Positions 33,168-42,763 of a DNA stretch of 64,000 nt are shown one piece after another. The stretch lies in NCBI GenBank assembly GCA_903813345.2, contig CAIIXF020000004.1, positions 23,809,985 through 23,873,984 on the forward strand, given 5' to 3'. Within the stretch, counting starts at the first letter, position 1. Each line of letters begins with the position of its first letter. This DNA comes from Owenia fusiformis (taxonomy: Eukaryota > Annelida > Polychaeta > Sabellida > Oweniidae). Below the pieces are notes generated by a model that saw nothing but the letters and a program-made list of their open reading frames with translations, was not told the origin of the DNA and ran no database searches. The position numbers and the translations under genes are program-made.

Positions 33168-33560
33168 AAGGCACAATCTGATCTATAGGGGGTGACAAAA
33201 TTACAAGCAACATGTATACTTGACCTACAAATCTATTCCTTACAATATCAAATACAATACCTCCCAAAAGACTCACGGTATGTTATAAATTGGTGAAGTT
33301 ATAAATGATTCAAAGTGCAAAAATGGGTCAAAAATGTTTAAATTCCCCCAAATAAAAAGAATGGTAACCATTCTTATAGAAAAATAATACATTATTGTAA
33401 AAATCTTTAGTTTTCCTGGATTAAAGTATGCACTTTTGTGATTTCTAGAAAATAGACATGACAAGGAATGACACGAGTCAAAAATATTCTAAAATTGAAA
33501 CAATTTTTTGTTTAGCCTGCTCGCTATATCTGATTCTCTCTTTAAATCTCAGATTAGTAG
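33168..33560 (-). repeat. Dispersed repeat family A, copy 2
   Basis: Inverted copy of 5590-5985 with many point differences, inside protease intron 3. It contains the same AAGAATGGTAACCATTCTT-like palindrome. No coding content. Confidence 0.75.
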
Positions 33561-33719
33561 TGCAATGATAAGTCGAATGTATGGGATTAAAGGGAGAGAG
33601 AGAGGTAATATTCGAAATGGCAAAATAATGTTAGTGGTATTCGAACATATTTTGCCATTTTATATCAGAATATTAATAATTTGACGACATATGACACGCA
33701 TTATTTTCATTTTGTCCAG

Positions 33720-34037
33720 CATCCGGATTTCGTCCAGGATGGTTCACGTGGCTTCCCCAATGACATCGCCCTTCTGCGCCTTGCAACTCCGATTAATCTC
33801 AACTTTGCCCGTGCCACGATCCCACTCGCAAGTGGAAGTACTGACTTCGCTGGCCAACTTTGTGATATCTCGGGATGGGGTGACGTCACTGCGGGAGACG
33901 GAATTTCTGCAACATACCTAAGGAAAGCGACTCTTTCAATACTGAGTAATTTTGAATGCGGCCTTTACTGGAGCCAAATTCGACAGTCTTACCACATCTG
34001 TATTTACGATAGCAGGGATAGACAGGGGTCTTGCCAG
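33720..34037 (+). CDS. Secreted S1 serine protease, exon 4 (catalytic Asp)
   Basis: Acceptor CATTTTGTCCAG/CAT, donor TTGCCAG/GTATAA, 318 nt in phase 0 at both ends. It starts HPDFVQDGSRGFPNDIALLR, with the catalytic Asp at precursor residue 120 (NDIALL). It includes CDISGWGDV, the usual S-G-W-G strand, then two cysteines that fit the chymotrypsin-fold disulfides. It ends DRQGSCQ, immediately before GDSGGP of exon 5. The residue six before the catalytic Ser is Gly (residue 208), where trypsins have Asp189. The 3' end of the exon and its donor are duplicated downstream (34261-34515). Confidence 0.92.
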
Positions 34038-34515
34038 GTATAAAACAAAATTATTTCCGCATGATTTTAAGATGATGAGAGATTTTCATTAAAACGTGTA
34101 TGTTTCATATGGAATTCAAATTTATATCTGTATTAATATTACTGAGACAACGCATGAATGGTTAATAATCGGTATAATGTCAAAATATCAAGAAAATTAA
34201 GGTGGCTAACATACAATAGAGGAATGCATTATACGTCATGAGAACGGTATCATGGGAACATCTGTTTTTACGATAGCAGGGATAGACAGGGGTCTTGCCA
34301 GGTATAAAACAAAATTTTAAGATGATGAGAGATTTTCATTACGTGTATGTTTCATATAGAATTCAAATTTATATCTGTATTAAATATTACTGGGACAATG
34401 CATGGATGGTTAATAATCGGTATAATGTGGACACAAATATATCACAGAAAATTAAGGTGGCTAAACATACGATAGAGGAATGCATTATACGTCATGGGAA
34501 CGGTACCATGGGATC
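34003..34515 (+). repeat. Tandem duplication of exon 4 donor region, about 258-bp units
   Basis: Two direct copies at 34003-34260 and 34261-34515. Each contains ACGATAGCAGGGATAGACAG and GGGTCTTGCCAGGTATAAAA, that is, the last exon 4 codons and the 5' splice site, followed by intron sequence. The second copy lost about a dozen bases (TTTCCGCATG region). Only the first copy is joined to the complete exon. Confidence 0.9.
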
Positions 34516-34821
34516 AGCTAAGTTTGAGGCAGCCCAGCAATGGCCTCGCGAAACTTTGAAAGAAAAAAATAGACATTTTCACACTTAGCGACATTCCCTG
34601 TACACCTACACGTACGAGGGATGATCATAAAGTTTTTATAACTTATCTCTCCAATTTCTTTATTTTTTAATATATTCTAACGAAATGTTCACCGAATAAG
34701 CCGCTTTCAATTACAAATTAATTCAGCAAAAATATTATAACAGAAATGTTTAATTAGAAATGGTTGCTATGGTAACCCAAATCAGGGTAACTATGGTTAC
34801 TTACATTTGTTGTGCTTGTAG

Positions 34822-34989
34822 GGAGACTCAGGTGGGCCGATGACATGCTCAGAGGGAGGACAGGACGTAGTTGCTGGCGTGACGAGCTGGGGAGTCGTCG
34901 GATGTTTGGGAATGCCAAATGTATATACAAGAGTAGCCACATATAGGTCATGGCTATGCAGCAACAGCCAAGGAAATGTTGGCTGCTAA
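34822..34989 (+). CDS. Secreted S1 serine protease, exon 5 (catalytic Ser, C-terminus)
   Basis: Acceptor TTGTGCTTGTAG/GGAGAC. It starts [20 protein letters not shown] with the nucleophile Ser at precursor residue 214, followed by [18 protein letters not shown] and a short C-terminal helix, with a TAA stop at 34987. Pocket positions by motif counting are Gly at 189, Gly at 216 and Asn at 226. This points to chymotrypsin- or elastase-like preference rather than Arg/Lys, but the exact preference is not predictable. The protein is secreted, 266 residues with signal and propeptide, with no extra domains. It is likely a digestive or extracellular enzyme. Confidence 0.92.
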   Translation, partial: GDSGGPMTCSEGGQDVVAGVTSWGVVGCLGMPNVYTRVATYRSWLCSNSQGNVGC

Positions 34990-35035
34990 TAACACGTGGT
35001 TCTTACTAGTATATAGTGCTGCATTTTACTAATGA

Positions 35036-35041
35036 AATAAA
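35036..35041 (+). promoter_or_regulatory. Polyadenylation signal of the serine protease gene
   Basis: AATAAA lies 47 bp after the stop codon, at the expected position for a compact animal 3' UTR. Confidence 0.65.
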
Positions 35042-35288
35042 TTAAACTCCCGTTTTCATCATGCTAAGAAAATGTGCAGTTAAAATGACAACTTCGCATT
35101 TTGTCCATTGAACCACATTGTATAGTAAATATGCTTGTCACAATCATTTCAGGAAATAAAAATTGAAAGCTCTTAGGATGGCTAAAAACTGTGCCTTGTT
35201 CTAATGGGGGTTTTATTCTTAGTTTATAGAGATTGAGCCCCTCTCCCAATTGTTGTGTAATGACCTTCGGTAGCAAGTCGCTACTACA

Positions 35289-35360
35289 GCCCTTATGGCT
35301 CAGGGGCAGAGCGTCTGACTCGAGAGCGGAAGGCCCTTGGTTCGTTTTCCGCACTGGGCA
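35289..35360 (+). mobile_element. tRNA-derived SINE head or degenerate tRNA
   Basis: A 72-nt segment with a good A box (TGGCTCAGGGGCAGAGC, forming a GCTC/GAGC D stem) and a B-box-like GGTTCGTTTTCC. The acceptor ends pair for only four bases (GCCC with GGGC), and the anticodon and T stems are imperfect, so it is unlikely to be a working tRNA. The following 150 bp (to about 35510) may be the SINE body. It has no poly-A tail that I can define. Confidence 0.45.
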
Positions 35361-36210
35361 TTGGATTTAGCACACTCTCTTTCGAGTCTAGTATCTGGCT
35401 CGACAGCTTCCCGACGGACGTGCCCAAGGGTCGTTACAGTTGATCTGTGTACGACGATACATTCGGATTCACTTGTTAAAATGATATATTATAAATGGAC
35501 GATAACTGCCTGTGACCTGAACCATCTGTTCATAAATCTTAGATGATTCAACATGCTGAAGTACTTTTAAGCCAACGTTTCAAAGCATATCCCATCGAAT
35601 GAAGTTATATGGGAAGATATAGGGAACGGCTCAATCCGTACGTCCGTCCGTATTTGTCTCAAAGGTGGCCATTTTCAAATATGGCAGCCCATTTCACTTT
35701 TCACACGGCTGTTCGATGGAATTTGATATGCGTTGCCGTTATCTAGTTTATATAATATCGTTCCAAAGTAACCGTTGATGAAGCTATCTTTTAAGAAGCG
35801 GAGTCAAAATACGCGTAATGCGAAGGGGTGGTAGATTCAGCCTGGTTTACTGGTTTTAATTGTTGTTTACTAAGATAGATACAAACTTTTGATTTGTTTA
35901 TATGCATACTATACACTCTAATTTATTACGATAGATTACCCTTGGCATTCCTTTCGACTTCGCTTCTCAAAAGAGACTAGGAAAGCTTCGTCTTCTAACT
36001 AGACTCTGCGCGCAGGGTAACGATAGATACAATCTAGCTTACCATAAAAACAACCAAGTTCATGTTGTTATATGTTTACTATATGAGTGCAACCTAATTT
36101 AGTGGTTATACGTTTACTGATAATTAGTTAATCGGTTTACGTTTTATATGTTTACGATGATAGAAACAACCTTATTCTTCGGTCAGCCAGTTTTGATCAT
36201 TAAAAAAGCT
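35361..36210. other. Intergenic, no gene seen
   Basis: Between the convergent protease and transporter genes. A short CGTCCGTCCGTATTTGTCTC segment near 35642 resembles the end of the ACGGACAG repeat near 1240. Nothing coding is supported. Confidence 0.5.
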
Positions 36211-37280
36211 TTAAAGCTTATCTTCTTGACACAATTCATCGTCCGATATTTTCTTTTCTTTTTCATCAACTTCGTGCGATGGATTAAATCTCGTACCATG
36301 CCTGGATGAAATGATCTGCATGATAACGTATATGACAAGCATAATACTTCCGCACCCAACGAGTACAAACGTATATGACCTTGCTCCTTGGTACTGGAAC
36401 AGATACCCGGTTAACCATTGGAATATGAATCCGCCTGTAGCAGATCCAGTATAAAGAACAGCTACCGCCAATCCTGTCACTTCAAGGTATCGATTAGCCC
36501 ATGATATTCCAGTTCCAAAAATTGGGCCATTTATGAGTCCAAATAGGCAGACAGTTATCCAGAGCATTAGACGAACTTGATGTCCAAATATGGACATAAC
36601 AATAGTGGTTATGACGTAGCAAACAAGAAGGGTACATAGGATAATAGGACTTGGAATGAATTTGGCGTAGACCATTGGTAAACCCCGCCCCGTCGTATAA
36701 CATATCCAGTAAGCGGAATTGAGAAACGCTGCGTCGAGTTTACTGAACTTTAGGTCATTATCTGTGGCGTAACTAAACAAGAATCTACCAGTAGATCGAT
36801 CTCCACCCACAAGGAAAAGGTAGAAGAAAAACAACATGACAAACATAACACTTCCAAATAGTTTATCCCCCATTGCGCACCTTCCCGGCGAAAACAGTCC
36901 CTTTAATTTGGTGGACACTTCTTTCATATCAACACCTGGGGGTGGCGTTATACAGAAGAAGACGAACGCTATCCCTGATGAACAATATGCTAAGATTCCT
37001 ATAATAATATATGCTATTTCAATTCTTGAATCGGTAATCTGTGGTACGAAGGTAGCAGATAATTCTGTTGTCACGTTCGAGTTCAGCGTCGCATTCAGAG
37101 TGGCGTTCGAGTTCAGCGTCGCATTCAGAGTGGCGTTCGAGTTCAGTGTTGTGTCGGGAGATAAAAATGGAGCGGCAACTATGGGCGCCAATGATGCCCC
37201 GATTCCATATGAGAAATGCAAAGAATATACTGCGGGTGCTGCTTTTTCCTTCCATAGTCGAATAAACATCGCATTAGCAC
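36211..37280 (-). CDS. MFSD4/NaGLT1-like sugar transporter, last exon
   Basis: Minus-strand acceptor GTTTATTTTAG/GTGCTAATGCG at 37281, stop TAA at 36211. The exon starts GANAMFIRLWKEKAAPAVYS and encodes about 356 residues with eight or so hydrophobic helices, a long extracellular loop made of repeated Asn-Ala-Thr sequons, and an acidic cytosolic tail. The motif order (G-A-N-x-x-x-x-x-L-W, then LHFSYGIGASLAPI) is characteristic of the sodium-dependent glucose transporter 1 / MFSD4 branch of the major facilitator superfamily. It joins the exon at 38253 through a split Gly codon. The substrate (a hexose) is inferred from the family. It convergently faces the protease gene. Confidence 0.88.
37074..37153 (-). 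repeat. 30-bp coding repeat making N-glycosylation sequons
   Basis: Within the transporter exon, a 30-bp unit (TTCGAGTTCAGCGTCGCATT and following on the plus strand) repeats about 2.6 times. It encodes TLNSNATLNA-type decapeptides and so gives at least four N-x-T sites in a row in the extracellular loop. A coding VNTR that may vary between individuals. Confidence 0.85.
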
Positions 37281-37410
37281 CTAAAATAAACAGAAATACC
37301 ATCTTATGTGCTATTTTAGAGTCTACATAATTCTTATCTTATTGATCCAGATATTCTATGATGTCATTTGCACATTTGCTTATATTCTCATTTGTGCGAA
37401 GCTTTATAAG

Positions 37411-38150
37411 GGACATGAATTTTTTTCGGAATTAAGAATTTCGTTTTTTTAATTAATTTTTTTGATTTTTGAATTAGATTTTTTATTCTATTTTCACCTC
37501 GGTTGAAATTAATTCCCACCTCTGTGAAAATTAATTTCCACCGCGGTGGAAATTAGGCGTGTCATGACCTAATTTCCAGACGAAACAGACGGCCATGACA
37601 AAACAATGTCTGAACCCATGTATTTTGGTAATTTTTCCGTGCATCGTTTGATACCCCATCGAACTACCAGTGCCATGTTCTATTTCTTCCCTAACAGCCG
37701 ATGCAACAGTTTCCAAGGATGACTTGTTGAGTTTTCTGGAAATCCCCATTCTTTTCAAATCTCTCTTAAGCTGTCTTTCACCGATTTTTATGTCATGACG
37801 AAAACCAAGAAGATGAGTAATCTCCTTGTACGTAAACCCATTAAAATAGGACAACACGAATTTGTCTCGGTGTTCAGACATTGTTTTGTCACGGCCGTCT
37901 GTTTCGTCTGGAAATTAGGTCATGACACGCCTAATTTCCACCGCGGTGGAAATTAATTCCCACCGCGGTGGAAATTATTTTTACGCGTAGTAAATAGTTT
38001 CTACCGAGGTGGAAATAATTTTCACCAAGGTGAAAATTCATGTAAAATTTTTAATCAAAAATTGAAAAATTGAAAAAAAATTATTCGAGGAAAATTTTTA
38101 ATTAAAACTAAAATTCTTACTTCAGAAAAAAATTCATGTCCATTATAAGG
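37411..38150. mobile_element. Long-inverted-repeat element with a lone HTH ORF
   Basis: The outer ends share TTATAA.GGACATGAATTTTTT in inverted orientation (about 37411 and 38150). Inner arms are nearly perfect over 37540-37610 and 37880-37950 (CCACCGCGGTGGAAATTAGG; CATGACCTAATTTCCAGACG). The space between the arms holds one ORF (37531-37881). The CACCGCGGTGG palindrome recurs in both arms. It lies in the intron between the two transporter exons. The target duplication is not resolved. Confidence 0.75.
37531..37881 (-). CDS. Helix-turn-helix N-domain of an integrase-type (rve) transposase, truncated
   Basis: From ATG at 37881: YFNGFTYKEITHLLGFRHDI, then KIGERQLKRDLKRMGISRK and a conserved ETVASAVREEIEHGTGSSMG followed by YQTMHGKI. 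This resembles the N-terminal domain that precedes an rve/DDE integrase core in transposase-derived proteins of animals, where a GYR-M-H-x-x-L segment leads into the catalytic core. The catalytic domain is absent: after about residue 90 the frame runs into the inverted arm and ends. No stops fall within the domain. It may be a small DNA-binding protein or a deletion derivative. The superfamily (IS3EU-like or other) is a guess. Confidence 0.55.
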   Translation of the reverse strand: MSEHRDKFVLSYFNGFTYKEITHLLGFRHDIKIGERQLKRDLKRMGISRKLNKSSLETVASAVREEIEHGTGSSMGYQTMHGKITKIHGFRHCFVMAVCFVWKLGHDTPNFHRGGN

Positions 38151-38252
38151 CATCGTACATTTGTTTGAGATTTCAAGGATGTGGTAGAATAGCAAAATTC
38201 ATGGATTTAAAAAAATATCAATTATAAAGCCCAGATACTCTATGTAACGTAC

Positions 38253-38544
38253 CAACTGCCAAATTCCCTTCACAGAAGCCCTGTAGTACAAAACATGCCC
38301 AAAGTAGTTCCAAGACTCTACACCAGGGTATAATCATGGTCCCCGTGGAACCAATTAGCAACGCACCGACGGAGAACAAATCTGTGTATTTTGGGAATCT
38401 ATCCCAAAGCACCCCTCCTGTTAAAGAACCAATGAAAAACCCAATGCTTCTCCCAACCAAGGCTCGACCGATTTCTTCATAGTTACAGTTCACCCTAGTT
38501 TTCAGGTCTTGTAGTGTTGCGCCGTTCACCTCAAGAAGCATTCC
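38253..38544 (-). CDS. MFSD4/NaGLT1-like sugar transporter, internal exon
   Basis: Acceptor TCTCATTTAAG/GGAATG at 38545, donor CAGTTG/GTACGT at 38252. 292 nt starting GMLLEVNGATLQDLKTRVNC, with RALVGRSIGFFIGSLTGGVL (TM2-like with the MFS R-x-x-G loop) and LWACFVLQGFCEGNLAVG (TM4-like). It ends one base into a Gly codon completed by the next exon. The N-terminal exon with the start codon and first half of TM1 was not found; it should lie on the minus strand above 38545. Confidence 0.85.
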
Positions 38545-38804
38545 CTTAAATGAGAATGAACATGTCAAAGAGTACAAATCATTCACAGTTCAAAGGACCA
38601 GGTATGGTTAAAGACTGTTTTATCTTTTACTTTGATCATTTTCTCACTATAAAGGAGACATTATATAAAGTGTTCTATTTCTTATCTGAAAAAGAACCCA
38701 ATCTTATTTCCTTGCATAAGTTAATTATACTAGCCCCAATGAACTTTTGAAAATAAAATTGCGTTGAAGGTCAATTTATATATATACCAAACAAATCCAC
38801 TTAT

Positions 38805-40082
38805 CACGGTGTTATAGCATGACGGTTACGCCACCTCTGAAAACGAGGTTGGGCGGCTACGTTCACTGATTTATCAAATAAATGGAAGAGAAAACTAAGG
38901 TTGGTGCATTATTTTCTACTACTGTTTATCAATGAAAAGATGAACGATTTATGTAAGCGTCGCATTCGGTGATGCATGCATATGTATATTTTGAACGTAG
39001 TCTTTGCAAATTGATGCCCGGGGATTACATGAAATAAGAGAAAAACTGTCGAGTTTGAAATTCAAAACTACACCAAATATAGCAATTTGTTTATTTTTGT
39101 TGTTAGGGCATGATCTACATTGCCTAAAAACCTTGGTATATATAGATGTAACCTACAAACGATCATACAAAGCCAATTAATTGAGCATTGGAAACCCCCT
39201 AATATGGTCTACTCGAGCCATAATAATGTATTTTAAATTTGCGGTAACGTAAATCATTGATGGACGGTTACGCGAACCAGATTCAAATATGAAACCCCGA
39301 TTCATTGTTATTAATTTTGTCATCTTCATCAGTATTTGATCCAAAATCTTCTTTTGCATCTTCATTGCTATCTTTTACACTTTCATCATTTGGTTTCATA
39401 AATAAAGCAAGCGACAGTTTTTTTCCTTGCCCTATAGAGGCTGAAACAAAAGCCTCTCTTGCGAGTCCTGAAAACAAATATAGGAAATTCAATATTCCAT
39501 TTCTTACCCATTATAACAATAACATGGAAAGAGGCTATCAGATCTAACAACCTTGACTTGACAGATGTACATGCACGTAACCGTCCGCTAAATATCTTAT
39601 GTACAACTAATACAATATGTTACCGTCCATAGATTGCGATAGAAGCCATACGTAGTCGTCTAACGACATTGCGTTTGAAACCTTATTATTTACGATATAC
39701 AACACGTTCCTGTTCTGGATTTGTAATTTTATGCCTTGTATATACACAGTTTACTTTCAGTTAATATTTTAAGTGACTCTGAGGCACATGTACTGAGAAA
39801 ACACGAGAATGGACCAAAAATTATGAACTTGGATATCTCAGTCGGTAGGTTTACAGCTTGTATTCTGTTTCTTGTAGACCACCTGGCAGATTTGACTCAG
39901 TCTTTATAACCATCCATATATACGTCACCGAATGGAACTAGTTTAAAAGGAAATCGTATATGTGAATATTGCCTACAGGCGAGAAAGAGGACATGCTGCC
40001 TTTCCCATCCGCCATTTTTTGTTATCGTTACCGCAAAATTTTGCAAATCGCCTAGACGTAACCGTCATGCTATAACACCGTG
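38805..40082. mobile_element. 1278-bp element with CACGGTG termini and 5-bp target duplication (Transib/RAG-type)
   Basis: Perfect 26-bp inverted termini begin CACGGTGTTATAGCATGACG. The 5-bp duplication CTTAT flanks both ends (38800-38804, 40083-40087). From established knowledge, Transib transposons and RAG recombination signals start with a CAC..TG heptamer, and Transib and RAG insertions make 5-bp duplications. The element is too short for a transposase and is non-autonomous, but carries an exon-like coding tail on the minus strand (39283-39467). No RSS-like A-rich nonamer at 12 or 23 bp is present. A truncated relative lies at 30361-31385. Confidence 0.8.
39283..39467 (-). pseudogene. Exon-like acidic C-terminal ORF inside the Transib-type element
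   Basis: Minus strand: acceptor TATTTGTTTTCAG at 39468, then a frame that starts LAREAFVSASIGQGKKLSLA, passes through an Asp/Glu/Lys/Ser-rich stretch, and ends with TGA after NNNESGFHI. The truncated relative at about 30960-30840 preserves the same frame and stop, with conservative changes (ending NNNESGIHI). It may be the last exon of the autonomous element's protein. No known RAG1, RAG2 or Transib motif is recognisable in so short a piece. Confidence 0.4.
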
Positions 40083-40399
40083 CTTATAAGTCTATCAATG
40101 TATATCCCAAGACAATGTCGACCAAATTCATGTTAAACACCGATCGTGTACAGCGTCCGATATTCTTACTTACCAAGCAAATCCACGTGACATCGATGTA
40201 CAACGTCTTTGATATTTTATACACAAACGTCCAACTACATTTTGGTTTTCCATCCACCATTGTCTTTGCAGCTTCCAGATCATAATTATTTTTGGACATT
40301 CTTGAACCAAGTGAAGACCTTAAAAGTTCTCGAAGAAGTAACTTCAATCTCAATCTGTATAAAACTTCAATTGACAGTCGACAAGACTCTTGACATATT

Positions 40400-40889
40400 T
40401 ACAGGGTGTCAAATAAGTCCCGTCCCCCCGCTACAGCAAAAAACAACATATAAGGTGCCAAGTGTGATATGTCATTGGAAAGGTCTACCAAAGTTACATT
40501 GGTTGGCATATATCTGACACATGTCAATCAAGCTCACAAATGGCAATGGATTAAACCAATTTCTGGATAGGGTTAGATGTTAGAAAATAGACGTGCATGG
40601 AAAGTGGTGAAACCTTTTTGTTACAAGTGAAATGCGAAAAAAGGTGAACTTTTTGACATATTTCTGAGGTCATATCCTTCTCATTTTGATGCAATAAAAG
40701 CTACTTAAGGAGGGTTAGCTAACTATAAAAGACATCGTGAAAATATAGGTAAATTTCATCCAAAATACTTGAGGGTTGGTGAGTTAACATAACTTTGGAT
40801 GATCTTTCCAATGGTATATCACACTAGGTACCATATATTAAGGGTTTGGCTGTAGTAGGGGGGACGAGACTTATTTTACAGCCTGTGTA
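40400..40889. mobile_element. 490-bp Tc1/mariner-type MITE
   Basis: TA-bounded. The left end TACAGGGTGTCAAATAAGTC is matched by the right end GACTTATTTTACAGCCTGTG. Inverted arms of about 110 bp share CTACAGC.AAA and CATTGGAAAG.TC.TCCAAAG-like blocks. There is no ORF. Confidence 0.8.
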
Positions 40890-40976
40890 TAAGAATCGTG
40901 GTTAGAGGGATTTCCAAATATGAAATTGCGAAAGATCTTATGAATAAACCTAATCTTGGCTCCAGGTTTCATATAC

Positions 40977-41361
40977 TTAAGACCAGGGTGCATGTTCGGA
41001 ATTTTTCTGCATTCCTCAACCATGTCACATGTTATTTTTAACAGGAATCACTCCTTCCACACATTGTCTACATCTTCCAGTTTTGCACAAAGATTGCACG
41101 TATGTGCATAGAAAAGACTGTAAAGAAGATCTTATTGTAAAATGTATAAAAACGAGAAAATTCAGAATTTTTTCACTGAATTTTCTTGTTTATTTTATCA
41201 AAACATTCTTCTTTGCATTCTTTTCTAGGTACATTAGTGCACTCGTTGGGCAAAAGTGAGAGATATAGACTCTGTGGGGAAGGAGTGATTCAAATTTGAA
41301 AAATAACATGTGACCCTATTGAGGGTTGCAGCAAAATTCCGAATATGCACTCTGACCTTAA
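40977..41361. mobile_element. Palindromic TTAA-target MITE, copy 2
   Basis: TTAA at 40977-40980 and 41358-41361 bound a diverged copy of the hairpin element at 18428-18849. Shared landmarks are CAGGGTGCATG, ACATGTTATTTTT, CACTCCTTCC and TTTTGCACAAAG. Two copies with the same exact ends and TTAA target confirm the boundaries. Confidence 0.85.
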
Positions 41362-41743
41362 ACAAAATCATTTTATTTGTGAAATTATTCATTTTATTAT
41401 TACCACTCGTTGCTCAGTATTCAGCTGAATAATGTTTAGAACTCCCTTGGTGTACGGAACTTTTTCATATATGCAATGTGTTGTATACCAATTAACGGAC
41501 TACGCACAAAATATACTAAACATGTGTATTCATAAAGCTTGGAAGGAATGACTGTGACAACAAAGGAAATGTTTTTTTTTCTCAATTTTTTAAACCGTGT
41601 TACTGCATACCAGGGAGACCCAGACTTAAAAAGCGAACGGTGTGGATTAATCATTTACCGAAAATATAACTAAGTCATTTCTTATCTTATATTCAGGACA
41701 CATGTGGTATTGTTATCTGGAGACATGAGTTTATAGTGTTCTA

Positions 41744-42763
41744 TACAGGGCGTTCATAAAGTTCTTGCAAAAGTACTGTAATTTTTAGGTTTTTCAATCA
41801 ATCTGGCTGAAGTTTTCACTCAGTATACCTACACTATTCATACAATTGATACTTGAATTATAATGAATAGGACCTTGAAGAAAAAAGGTTATGATTGTTA
41901 TAGTAACACGAGTCGGGGGTAGGCGGAGCAGCATCGCAAAAAAAGAAAAATTTAGATAAAAAATATGGGTTAGAGGTAACCTTAACATACTTTAAAGTAT
42001 CCTTGAAAGTACAAAACAAGCTATTGTTACCATGTCAACACTAGATGATGTCACATAATGACATCATAGTTGAAATTTCTTTGATTCATGACATCACTCA
42101 TGGTATCATAATCATAGTGACCTATATTGGTTGATGACATCAGACTTTGTGAAAGGCAGCGTCAATTTTGTTTTTGTGAAAATGGCTGCAAAATCAGCAA
42201 AAGATGATGATTTTGTAATTACAAATATTCAGTAGCATCGGGATGTATGTTAACTGGGAAATTCATGAAGACAAACACTTGGTGTATGGGAAGGAGGCTA
42301 TAGTCAAAGAACCATTTACAGAACGGACTAAGACATTTACTGATGATAGAACAAATGGTAAGGACAATGCTAGATCAGGCCGTCCAAGAACGAAATCCAG
42401 TAAGGATTAGATGACGTTGATTAAAGCCATCCATACAAAGATCAATCGCAATAAATTTTCCACATGGGTTCCCCATCTGTTCGAGGAATGGTAAGTAAGA
42501 CAGCAGAGGTGTATAGACCATGATGGACACTATTTTGAACACCTATACTCTTGAGATACTGTTAAGAAAATAGGACAAGTTAAAAACATTTTGAACATTC
42601 AAACAAAACAGATCCTTTTTTGCCTGCTCCGCCTACCCCCGACTCATGTGACTATAGCAACCATAACTTTTTTTCCTCAAGGACCTATTAATTATAACTA
42701 AGGATCTCAATGTATGAATAGTGTAGGTATACTGAGTCAAAATTTCAGCCAGATAGGAATGGT
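41744..42763 (+). mobile_element. Tc1/mariner-type element remnant, right end replaced by a satellite
   Basis: The left end is TACAGGGCGTTCATAAAG. Inverted arms at about 41800-41940 and 42617-42745 share GTATACCTACACTATTCATA and GAGTCGGGGGTAGGCGGAGC-type blocks. The right terminus (CGCCCTGTA) is absent; at 42764 the sequence passes into a 35-bp array. The interior has a transposase remnant. Confidence 0.8.
42180..42430 (+). pseudogene. Tc1/mariner transposase N-terminal remnant
   Basis: In the plus direction, fragments encode FTERTKTFTDDRTNGKDNAR followed by SGRPRTKSSKD and a stop. The pattern 'GR-x-x-N-x-R-S-G-R-P-R-x-x' is the linker between the two helix-turn-helix domains of mariner/Tc1 transposases. 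An INRN-like sequence follows. There are multiple stops, and no DDE/D catalytic domain remains. Confidence 0.6.

Noticed and set aside
35289-35360. Functional tRNA gene
   Set aside because: Acceptor, anticodon and T stems do not pair properly; only the A and B boxes are good. Listed as a SINE head instead.
38545-38586. Extension of the transporter exon upstream (frame reading NDLYSLTCSFSFK)
   Set aside because: The frame stays open only to a TGA just before it and has no ATG. The AAG acceptor at 38545 with a pyrimidine-rich lead fits better, although the peptide superficially resembles a TM1 start.
38805-40082. True recombination signal sequences (12/23 RSS)
   Set aside because: The heptamer-like CACGGTG is present at both ends, but no A-rich nonamer follows at 12 or 23 bp on either side.
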